Assembly (NCBI GenBank): GCA_947652115.1
Contig: OX393561.1
Coordinates: forward strand, 29,512,186-29,576,185
Direction: 5' to 3'
From: Blastomussa wellsi
Taxonomy: Eukaryota > Cnidaria > Anthozoa > Scleractinia > Plerogyridae
Length of the DNA: 64,000 bases
This document shows, one piece after another, positions 20,061 to 32,000 of the stretch (the stretch's first letter is position 1; the number at the start of each line of letters is the position of its first letter). The translations under genes were made by a program, and so were the position numbers. The notes below the pieces were generated by a model. It ran no database searches. It worked only from the letters and a program-made list of their open reading frames with translations, and had not been told where the DNA came from.

Positions 20061-23000
20061 CTAAATCAGCCTTGACAAGGAGCTATCGCCCTCCAGCTCT
20101 CGGTAAATCTTGCGCTGTCGGCAATACAGCACAGTCATCACAATGGTTGTAATGAGGAAGAAGATGGCAAACCCAGTGGCTACCCATTTGGTACGATCGG
20201 AATTACCACCATGCCCTGAAACACAGACAAAATCAATATCATGATTCTCCAACTATTACTTTAACTGGCACAGTCTGCAACTGTTTAATATCTACAGTTA
20301 CAACCGCCGCCTGGTTAGCTCAGTTAGTAGAGTGCCAGTCTGCTGTGCGGGAGGTCGAGGGTTCAAGTCCAAGACCGGATGAACACACAGGGTCTTAAAA
20401 TAACCGCGGAGAATGTGCTGCCTTTGTAATTATATAGATCTGCAAATTGTTAGACGTTCAAGTCTTCTCTGATAAGGACTATAAATCATAGGCCCCGTCT
20501 CCTGTATCTTCAGTGTTACATGGTTAGCGGGGGACATTAAAGAACCCACACACTTCTCGAAAAGAGTAGGGCACATAGTTCCTGGTGTTGTGGTCAACCT
20601 TTTGTGGGCCGGGTGGGTAATAAAGGAGTTGATATCAATTGGGACACAAGTCCTGTCTCATCTCCTGGCACAGTGCTGATTCACTGTGGCGAAGTAAAAT
20701 AAATAAATAAATGAGTAAATAAATACATCACGGAGTGCAAAAGTGGGACCGCTTTGAATTCATTCACATTTTTCTGTGCAGATTTAATGAAACCAGAAGC
20801 TAACTGGACACTGTTCTTGGCTTCTGATTGGATATAATGACTGCACAAAAGGATGTGATCACACTTTCGAGTCTGTGCTGGAAACTTTCCTGAAAGTGAA
20901 AGTTATAATGCAAAATTGTTTTGGTAAAAATTGGGTAGGAAGATTGTATAGCAGGTCAATGTTAATATGTTATAACAGTGCGACGTGCCTTAGTGTGGCC
21001 ACCCAACAAACTTTTTTGACAAGTTAGCCAATCAGAGAGTGCGAATTTGTTTGATGTCCTGCCTCCTTGTTAAAAGTGCAACAGGTTTCGTGACAACTTT
21101 GAACATTGCAAAGAGGTGGGACAGCTCAAACAAATTCTTGCTCTCTGATTGACTAATTGTAACTTGTGAAAAAAGTTTGTTGGGTGGCTACACTAACGCA
21201 TGTTGCACTGTAACAACCATGCGATATTAACCCTGTACTATAATTAGAGGGTTACTAGCACCAAGGATTTTTACACATACATCACAAAATTCATGGTATT
21301 GTGTCATGTAGAATCATCCATCGGATGTACATAAACTGTAAAATGAATATGATGCAGAGTCAAATGGAAATGAACATTTATTTCTTTTGTAGAGATGTTG
21401 CCACCTTTGATCAATTGTAACAGTACTAATTAAACAGTTATTATTCCAGCCACCAGTTTGATCTACCATTGATTGGTTGTAGTATGATTACAAAATTGAA
21501 GTGCTATTCAGCTATTGGTTTTTCAGGCTCAAACAAATAAAGGCAGTTCGAATGAATGCCAGCAGATTTACTCCAGGTTAATGTTCAGATGGTGTTATGA
21601 CTGCACAATCCAAACACCATTTTTGAGGGCAAAACAGCATGACTTTGAGGGCTTGTAAAATGGTCAATTTTAAACTTTGCAACTGTGTACACAACCTAGT
21701 TCTTGTAGCTCAGTTGGTTAGAGTGCCCAACTGGTTTTCTGGGAGGTTATGGGTTTGTGCATCAGGGACTCAGGATTTTTTGTCTTTGACCCATGCTCGT
21801 GTCAAAATTGATAATTTCATCTTAAACTTTATAACTAAACAAAAATAATTTTTACTTCATAGGCATGTGTTACATCGGTGTTATCTACCTTTTGGTGTTG
21901 GTGTGGGCTTCTCATTATTTGTGGTTGTTGCTGCTGTGCTCTGATGTCCAGGATGCGCAGTTGGTGCTGTTGTGCTATGATTCCCATGTGCAGTTGGTGT
22001 TGCTGTGCTGTGATTCCCATGTGCAGTTGGTGTTGCTGTGCTGTAATTCCCATGTGTAGTTGGTGCTGTTGAGCTGTGATTCCCAGGTGTGGGTGGCACT
22101 GTTGTGCTCTGAATCACAGGCGTGGTAGGCGTTTCTGTGCTTTGATTGCTTGGTTTTACTGTATTGGTAGTTGGCTGCACCGTACTGCTTACCTCGTTCG
22201 TACCTCCTGAAGCATTGAATGAACATGGGATTAATATAAATATATGGTCATTGTGAAGAAATTTCATTGTGCTTGAATCCTAGATACTTGTAGCCACCAA
22301 GGCACACAGGAACGAGTTGGATATAACATGAGATTTTACTGACACACCAGTAAAACATAGTTAATGGAGCGTGACGTACATTCTCAATGTGTCGTTCATG
22401 GCGGCATCGCTTTCAACAGAACTATTGAAAAGTTGTATTCCAAAGATCAGCGAACTGTAAGCTTTATCGTAGCTAAACCTAAAACATTGTAGCTTTGTTA
22501 CCTTCAGAGTATTATAACGAACCATAGCATTTGTGCAAAGCATTAAAGCACTAATTATAATCATGTTTAAGATGTTACACGTGCTAGGGCTAGGGTAAGC
22601 TGACCCGTAGTATAGCCTTTACTATTGGCTTCAGAGTCCATTTTTGAGCTTGTCTAAGCAATATAATGAGGCTAAATGGAATTTAGGCAAGGTTAAAACT
22701 AAGCCAATGCAGTGGCTGTATTAATATTATGTGGGAGGTTCCAGGGAGGTTTGCAAGGGCACTGCCATGTGCTTTGCTTCATTGCCTGTCAGCTTGCTCG
22801 TTTTGTTTGCTTGTTGCTCGCCTTTTTTGCGATATTGTCGGTTAAAAGTGTTTGCATTTGCTGCTTGGCGTTTGTGGAAGTGTTTGCAGGGTTTTTTCTT
22901 CGCTTCATATGCCACCGAAACGGACCGCGAACAACAGTTTGAGCTCTGCTGTGGATTTGTCCTCCGACCAGACGAACGCAAATGTGGATTTCCCGCCCGT

Positions 23001-26000
23001 CACACTCTCCGCTTCGAGTTCTGGTTCGGAATTCCTCTCGCACGTTTCACTTTGTTCATCATCTGGCCCTGGTTTATCCGTGGAGACCTTAACCGCTTCC
23101 ATTGTCGATGCACTTCGCCCGCTTCTTGCCACGGCAAATGTAAATCAGCCTATGGTTTCGTCTCAACCGGCGGCCTCGCATACGTTCACTTCCTGTTTGT
23201 CCTTGCCGATTTCCACCTGCAAGCGGTTGTCTCCAGCGCTCAATTACCAGCTTCAGTGCAAGCTCCGAGCATAGGTAGGCGAAATGTTGTTCCTTCCTTT
23301 AATAACACTTTTGCATTGCCAACCGTTTCGTCGCTCAATTTGCCCTTAAGTTTAAGCTCATCTCCGTTGTCAGCACCGATATCCTCAACCGCCAATTTAA
23401 CGTCCCTTGGTTCATCCTCAACACCTTCCTTTCAACAACCGTTCATTGTCGGGCCTGGCTTCTCGCCTGTTCCTTACAAGTTGGTCTCGCAAATCGTCTC
23501 GGGAACGTTTGTCGATCTAGCTGAATTGCTCTCGGACAATTTAAAGGATGCGGAGTCGGAACCTCAGCTTCTCTTTGATGGTCGAATCGTCCTCACCTCA
23601 ACAAACAAGCGACCGAAGGCAAAATTATGGATATCACTGCATGGTCGGAAGCCTTTTCCATCTTTTCCCTGATTTTAGCCTCTCATTATCCCTCAAGGTG
23701 GCGCGACTTGACTCTGTATAAACTCTTGATACTTCGTACTTACCGCCAATTTCAAGGCAACGCCTGGTTGACATACGACAGAGTCTTTCGTGAACATGCA
23801 GCTGCTGGTAACCTTACAGATTGGTCTAATATTAACGTGCAGCTGTTCAATTTTTACGCGGCGGGTTCTAGAGTCCGGCGGTCCTTCACCAAGCCAAGCG
23901 GTAGTTCGTCTGCAGTTATCTGCAAATCGTGGAACAACAGGTTTTGTGTGGCTCCCACAAGTGTTTGCCGCTTTGCGCATCGCTGCTCGGTTTGTTCATC
24001 CACCCATCGAGCATCGGAGTGCTACCAGCGCAAGAAGAAGACAGCACCCAGATCCCCAAGCCCTGAGACATCCAAGCAACGAAAACGTAGTTAAGTACAT
24101 CTGCTAACTTTGCATTCACGTGTTTTTTTATGCATTTTCTGCCCCTGTTGTGCGTTTAGATTCATCTTTTATTGATCCATTGCTCTTTGGGGCATCGTTA
24201 TAACTTTTCACAGATTGACTATTGTTGACGATTGATTTTATTTATTATTTCGTTGTTGTCTAGTTAACTGTTACAAGTGTTATAGTTCTTGGTTATTTTT
24301 GTGATTTGGCGGGATCATAACTCCCCCCACCCCCTTTTCATCATTCACCATTATGGTTGCTAAGGTTTTTGTTGAGTTTAGAGTGTCTATCCTTGCATGT
24401 TTTATGCAGGTGTTGTTTCTATTCCTGCATGTTCCTGCAGGTATTACTGTTGTATTGCCTCCGTAAGCTCATTAAAGTTGCATCCCCCCTTTTTGTTTTT
24501 CTCTTTCTCTTGCAGTTCCTGGAAGCTTTCCTGCGGTGTCACAGGTTTCCCCTCTTAATGCTACCAGGTTTGCCCTTGAGCTCCAACACCACCCAAACCA
24601 GGCCCTGGTGTCCGAGGTCCTCCGGGGTCTTGCAGAGGGCTTCCATTTAGGCTTCAACCCTGGGACTTCTTTAAGATCTGCGAAAAAGAACAAAGCTTCT
24701 GCTTACCAACACCCAGAAATCATTGATGCTTATTTATCAAACGAAGTTGCTCTAGGCAGGGTTGCCGGTCCTTTTCCTTCCTCTCCTATTCCCAATTTGC
24801 ACATAAACAGTTTTGGCGTCATTCCTAAGAAGGGCCAACCCAACAAATGACGTCTCATTCTGGACATGTCATCCCCTCTTGGGTCCAGTGTTAATGAAGG
24901 AATTAATCCCAATGATTACCCTCTGCAATACATCCGTGTTGATGACATCGTCAAGATGGTGTACAAGTTTGGACGTGGTGCTCTCATGGCCTAGTTTGAT
25001 GTAGAGTCGGCATACCGTAACATTGCTATTCACCCCATCCATAGGTTCCTTCTTGGAATGAAATGGAGGTCGATGCATTACGTGGACCTATCCCTCCCGT
25101 TTGGTCTGAGGTCGGCACCTCATATCTTCAACTCTGTGGCCGAGCTTGTTGAGTGGATCCTTCTGAACAATTACCGCATACCTGATCTTTTGCATTACTT
25201 AGACGATTACATCACGGCTGGCCCGCCCAACTGTCCACAGTGTGGACAAAACGTGTCTATTGCTTCCTCAGTTTGTGCAGCACTTGGCTTACCTCTTCAC
25301 CCATTCAAGAAAGTTGGTCCTACCACTTGCATGGTTACCCTTGGCATCGAACTAGATTCTGAGAACCAGCTTGCTCGTTTGCCTGAGGACAAACTGACAT
25401 CTCTCCTTGAATTGCTACATCAATGGTCGTCTTATCGTTGGTGTACTAAACAAAAGCTTCAATCGCTTATTGGCCATCTTCACCATGCAGCTAAGGTGGT
25501 TTGGCCTGGCCGTGCCTTCATTCGCCGCATGATAGACCTGCTTCGCAATTTCCGCAGAGGTGATCACCCAATTCGTATCAGGTCAGAATTTAAGAAAGAT
25601 CTTCGCTGGTGGCTTCAATACTTGGCTTCTTGGAATGGAGTTTGTTTCTGGGTTTATCTCGGCCATGTCCAGTGACGCTTCTGGATCCCTAGGGTTCGGT
25701 GCAATTTTCGGCTCACACTGGTTATTTGGTGAATGGCCCCCTGCGCTTCAATCCTCGTCTATTGAGTATAAGGAACTTTTCCCCATAGTCGTTTCAGCTC
25801 ATGTCCTGGGTTCATCCTGGTTTCGACAAGTGGTGGTGTTCCATTGTGACAATGAATCTGTGGTGTTCATTCCAAATTCTCGTAGCTCTAGGGCTCCTGA
25901 CGTTATGCATCTCTTGCGTCTGCTTCTGATGGCAGCTGCCAAACATAATTTCATATTCTCCTCTCAGCACATCGCTGGTTCTGATAACAAAGTCCCTGAC

Positions 26001-29000
26001 GCCTTATCTCGTTTTCATTGGCAGCCCTTTCGTCGATTGGCCCCTCATGCCGACCGTCATCCTGCAGTTATCCTTCCTCAACTTTGGGAAACATTAATCT
26101 TTCATCCCTGGAGAAGGATTGCTTCACTCTGATGTCACAAGGATTGGCCCCTTCCACGCACCGAACTTACAAATCTGCTAAACTTCGTTTTCTAAACTTT
26201 TGTGCTCAGTCTGGTCGTCTCCATGCAAATGGCTCTCCGTGCCCAGCTAATGAGTGGACTCTTTGCTTGTTTGCAACCCATCTTTCCTCCTCGCTCAGCT
26301 CTTTCTCCATCAAGATATATTTGTCGGCAGTTCGTTCCATGCACATAGACCTTGGATTTCCCGACCCTCTTTCTGGCTGCCTTCAGTTGCAACGTGTCAT
26401 GCGAGGTTTAAAGAGGACTCAAGGACCCTCTGGCTCTTGTCGTTTGCCTATCACTGACCACCATATGCTGATTATTCACAAGTCTTTGTCCCTCACCAAC
26501 GAGGATCATGTTATGTTTTGGGCCGCCTCCACCCTGGCTTACTTTGGGTTTCTGCGCTCTTCTGAATTTACTGTTCCGTCCTTGTCAGCCTTCAACCCTC
26601 TCATTCACTTAACTGTCAGTGACATTTCTGTTGATTCTCATGAAATGCCATCCTGCTTACAACTCAACATCAAGGCTTCCAAGACTGACCCTTTTCGAAA
26701 GGGCTGCTGCCTCTGCATGGGCTTGGGTCATCCTCCACTTTGTGCCTTATCTGCTATCGTGGACTACCTTTCACAACGTGGCCAGTCTCCCGGTCCTTTT
26801 TTACTGCTCGCAAATGGTCAGCCTCTTTCTCGCGCTCTTTTGACCCATTGGCTAAAAGATATTTTTGCAGCTGCGGGTATCCAAGGGTCATTTTCCAGTC
26901 ACAGCTTTAGGATTGGTGCTGCCACAGTTGCTGCACGGATGGGTGTCGCGGATCACCTTATTCAAGCCATGGGGCGTTGGAATGGTGATGCATACAAGCT
27001 CTACATTAGGACGCCTGCAGTCTCTTGCACAAGTAACTTCTCTCCTGTCACACTGACTGTGGCGGTTGGTGAGTTTGCTTATTAATTGGTGGTTTTCACT
27101 GTCACGCAATCAAAAACTAAATTCAAAACAATTCAACTACAGAAGCTAAGAATTTCAGATAGTTTAGATGATGAATGACTAAAAATTGTCTCAGGTCTGT
27201 GCGGTATTCTGTTCGCGAGTTATTTGCCGAAACGTTCCACGTAATTTTACAAAGCTCAGTATGGCGACGCCATATTTGTGTCCTTCCGAGGGGCACAAAT
27301 ATGGCCGCCGTGATGCCCGAGAAACCATATGGAACTCAGTTGTGCTATAATAGCGACTACGTTTGACTCATGAGCTATTATACTTACACATAAACACCAC
27401 TTATTATATCTGAAATGTTCAAACTGCTGAAAATCGAAAGGATAGGCTTTTTCTAAACAAAACAGCTTTGACACGGCACTCAGCTTGATGTCACACGCGG
27501 AGAACACAAATGTTCAAGATGCTCTGTTTCCAAAACGAAGGGCAATATCGAGCTGAAAATTTGCGAAGAGATATTTTTTTAGTTCACCTTACACCTAGTT
27601 GCAACGAAAATTTAGTTGGCCGAGCGAATTTTTATTTCAGAATTTTATGACGTCACATGAAAACCAAGAATTGTTAGCCTGCGCTCAACCCTGTTTGGGT
27701 TGCTGGGTATTGGTGCTTGGGGTATTTTTGGGAACAGGTAGGTCCCATGGCCTCCTGGCCACAGGCCCTCCTTTCTCCAAGCACTTGCTCGCTTGGAGGA
27801 TACCTTGGGAGGTGGGCTGTGGCTCGGTTGCCATGATGACCTCCTTGCTGCTGAGGAGATTGCTGCTCTCCTCTGTCGCTACCTTTACTGCACCTACCCT
27901 CCAATACTTCAATTGGCTTCAAGTTTTAAATGAGGCTAAATGGAATTTAGGCAAGGTTAAAACTAAGCCAATGCAGTGGCTGCATTAATATTATGTGGGG
28001 GGTTCCAGGGAGGTTTGCAGGGGCACTGCCATGTGCTTTGCTTCACTGCCTGCCAGCTTGCTCGTTTTGTTTCCCTCCCTCCCTCCCACAGTCTTGGTAA
28101 GTATTCATTCCACACACTGGTTTTTCAGTGTTGTGTTGACAGGTGCCTTGGAGGTGGGCTGTGGCTCGGTTGCCATGGTCACCTCCTTGCTGCTGAGGAG
28201 ATTGCTGCACTCCTCTGTCGCTACCTTTGCGGCACCTACCCTCCAATACTTCAATTGACTCCAAGTTTTAATTGTAGCTATTACTTATTGTAAATTTATC
28301 GTTGAATTTTCCCTCCCTCCCTCCCTTTGGAGATGAGATTGGTCATGTATTCCTGCATAATAAACCAAGGATCACTCCTGTGCAGCGACTTCCCAGGCAA
28401 GCTTGTTGTTTGCTAACCGATACTCTTGTCCGATCCAGCACGTGCTGTCTGTCATTCAGCTTGTAGTACTGGGCAGATAAGTGAGGTTGTTTGTCACGTT
28501 ATCAATGGAGCAGCTCTGGTTCAATTTCAAGTCACCACCGTTAACTTACTTTAGTTAGGAACAACGACATTAATATCTTATTGAACAAGTGCGAGTGGAC
28601 TGGTTGTCTTAGTTTAACCCATTGACACCTGAAGGTTTTTAGTGTGCACCCACCCCCAAATGCCAGGCTCAAATGCCAGTGGACACGCCCGAGTGGAAAA
28701 ATAAACCATATGCGCAGTAAATTCAGAGAAATGAATTGTTTCTAAAGTTAACTTTTATTCAACTAGATATGCTGAAAGACTAATTTATGAAGTAAAGAGC
28801 TTATCAGTCGTAATAAACTGATCCTAAACACGACTTACAAACAGTAATAAAATTTTCTCCACTTTTGCCAAATCTGTTCGCTCCAAAAGGCTAAAATTTA
28901 GAACAAAAGATTGAAATATGACAGAAACTTCAAAGAAACTTTGCTTCAAATTAAACGTCATTGAAGATGAAGCCAATAAATGTACTCAAAATATCAAAAG

Positions 29001-32000
29001 ATCGAAAATTTCAAAGCCATGCAATTCTGCATGCGTAATTAGTTTATTCACATTTCACTCGGCTTCACGCTAAAAGTGGAAAGTTCAAATTTTAGCAGAC
29101 GATTTTTGCATTCAATTCATAACTAAATGGCTTTACTGATCTTTCTAAAACTTCCATACAAATTCGAAGCAACATTGTACAATACCATTTTGTGTTCAAA
29201 AGTCTTGAAAAGCTCATTAACTTCGTGTACAGGTGCGTGATTCGAATTCAAAACACGTTTGTAAGCGCCATGACATAATGTCTTCAAGGCCGTAAAAGGA
29301 TAGATGAATCCTTCATCAGCGAGGTTTAAACAGTCTATTCTTCGTGATTTTCCATTTCAAATCCACTAAAAAATCAATCTGTGTTTCTCCTCTTCATCTT
29401 TAACTCCAAACAGGAAATTTTTCGTATTCAGAATGAAAACATGGCCTTGGAAGTTTGTATATACGTGCCGTGATGCGCCATCATCTTCTTGTTCATTTTG
29501 GGCGCACGAGTAAAGACAAAAAACCTTCTCTCTAGGACCCCAAGAAAACCCTAAAAATGTGCGCAGAAAACAGATTCTGATTGGTTTATTTGCCCTTATT
29601 ATCTGTAGAACAATAGGGAAACCAAAAAGCTTCAAGGGAGGGAGGGAACGGACATTTGCCACCATGCGGTTTTTCGGGCGGTTAGGGCGGCCATTTTAGG
29701 AGTGTTTTTCGCATGGGCGGTTACGGGCTGCACAGGTGCCAAAGGATTAAAACACCTCCAAAGTTGCAATATTTGAGCTACCCAGCTGTTCTCACACATG
29801 CGTAGACCTACATGTGCCATATTTGTGTTCCATGGTATATTAGCTGATATACCACGAACTGTCAACACATCAAAACTCAAGAATTGCAATATACTACGAC
29901 TAGTTTTTAAGAAAACAGGCCTTCTTACAGGGTGCGCGGGTGCGGAACCGCACAATTCGGTCAAACCCGCACAATAACGCACAATTAGAGAAAATTTGCA
30001 AAATCTGGCACAATACGGAAATATTTACTCGAAATTTTAATTAAAACGGATATTTATATTGAGCATCAAGATTTCTAGAATAATGTTTAGACTATTTACC
30101 TGCAAAAACACTCTAGAATTTCCATGCTTTCATCGAACAACTCGTCGATTGCGTTATCCAAACAAGGCGTTCTTACCGTAGCTTGCGCTGTCCTGGGCAC
30201 TAGTCTAGAGATTAGTGATACAGACTATATAGATATACATGACGTACTTAGAGGTTTGCTAGGACTTATCGGGCGATCTCCTCGAGTGTTTTCGTTTAGC
30301 TATTTCGATTGCTTTGACAAACATAGAATCGGTTTAAAATAGGTTCTGAACTTCAGTCAATAAGATAAAAATCATTCAAAGTAAAATGTAGAAGTAAGTT
30401 AGCCATTACAGGAGGAATTTCACATTGATATGGTAAAAGAAAAGGTATGATTTATAAGGAGAATTCGACGTTTACTTAACAGGGAGTGAGAGTCTATATA
30501 TTTTGTTTGGCCTAATTTTGCGCAATCCCGCACAACTGACTTTTTGTCCTACACAATTGGCCTCCAAAAAGCGCACATTTTTCATTTTTTTCCCCGCACC
30601 CTGTCAGAAGGCCAGATTAAAAGGTTAAACATACAGAAGTTGAGCTGGTGCAGTATCTGATTTTTGTCAAAGGCTCCCCCATGTGTGTGCATAATAATTC
30701 TATTTGGGAAGTACCTTTCTAGTATGCATATGATCTGCAAATAACTGCAAAAATGGTCAGCTCATGCAAAAAACTGCCTGAAAGTAATAATTTGCTCAAG
30801 CAAAGTTGTGCCCATTTCCAAGAATAATGGAAGCTCATTTTCCTGACTAGTCAGGGAGTGATTTGAAAACATTCCTTCCAAACTATAAACAAGCTCAACG
30901 GTCATCTTTTGAAACAATAGGCCCTTTGCAGCTGGGGTCACGTGACCAAATTTTTACTAAAATGTTTTTATATTAGAGTGGATTTCAACTCACTTTGGCC
31001 GCATAGGTTTGGAAACTTTTTGGAAACTTGGGCACTACATTCCTGAGTTTGCGGTCTCATTGTTATTGGAGCCAATCAAATTGCGAACTTTGAAATGAAA
31101 ACCACAAGTTTGATCTTGAAGTTCGATTCCAAATATTACCAACTGCTTCCAAGTTTGACGTTTATAAGGACGAAGTGGTTAATTAATTACTGTCAGAATT
31201 TTTTTTGCTATGGCTCACGATCCTTTCGTAAATCAAGGAAAGGCGATTCCAAATCAAGCAAGAGAGGATATTGTTGACAGGTGGCTGAATGGCACAATGC
31301 AAAGGCAAATAGGAAGAGATTTGAACATTCCAAAAACCACCGTTCAAAATATCATCGACAATTTCGCTAAGCGCGGACACAGTAAACCACAAAATTGGGG
31401 GAAACAAGATACGGCTGGCAAGAACCGAAGATGTTGTAACATATACAAAAAGACATGAATTTTATAGCCTGAGAAACCATGTTCTACACACTAGATCAAC
31501 TGGCGACTGAACTAAGATCCCTCCTAAAGCACAATAAAAATACGGTGTTTGAGGTGAATTTTCAAACTGTACCCATTTTATCTTCTTTCTTCTTTTTTTA
31601 ATAGGCTTCCTCGCTGATCGTTTCTCCCAGAAAATTCGAGCCTGTTTCAGTTATATTGTACACTGCGATGTCAACAAAGTAGCACAAAGGTCTAGACTTT
31701 CTATTCCCAATATATACAAAACAGTTCATTCTCTCCTTTGGTGCACGCCATCGCTATATGCTTTTGCAATTTGGAAGAGAAGTTCGCAATTTTGAATCGA
31801 ACTTAGAGATCAAACTCGTGGTTTTCATTTCAAAGTTCGCAATTTGATTGTCTGCAATAACAATGAAACCGCAAACTCGGGAATGTAGTTCCCAACTTTC
31901 GAAGAAGTTTCCAAACCTGTGCGGCCAAAGTGAGTTGAAATCTACTGTAACTTAAAAAATGCCAGAAATGGTTTTAGAAAGAACATGTCAAAAATACACT

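Larger units (their letters stand above)
22666..28271 (+). mobile_element. Ngaro-type tyrosine-recombinase retrotransposon
   Basis: A DIRS-order element with split direct repeats in the order A1 (22666-22808), coding region, B1 (27803-27929), A2 (27930-28072), B2 (28146-28271). A1 and A2 are both 143 bases and differ at only a few positions; B1 and B2 also match closely. This layout is known for Ngaro and PAT-like elements and not for LTR elements. Coding regions in order are a gag-like protein, reverse transcriptase with RNase H, and a tyrosine recombinase. No methyltransferase domain was seen. Gag and RT-RNase H are broken; the recombinase frame is open. A 500-base foreign repeat sits between the recombinase and B1. 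The whole element lies antisense in intron 1 of the mucin-like gene. Confidence 0.9.

Noticed and set aside
22361..22564. Minus-strand frame starting [14 protein letters not shown] as first exon of the mucin-like gene
   Set aside because: It has a hydrophobic start and a GTACGT donor-like site, but its donor phase (2) does not match the acceptor phase of the mucin exon, and joining would shift the frame. The exon at 39791-39722 fits in phase.
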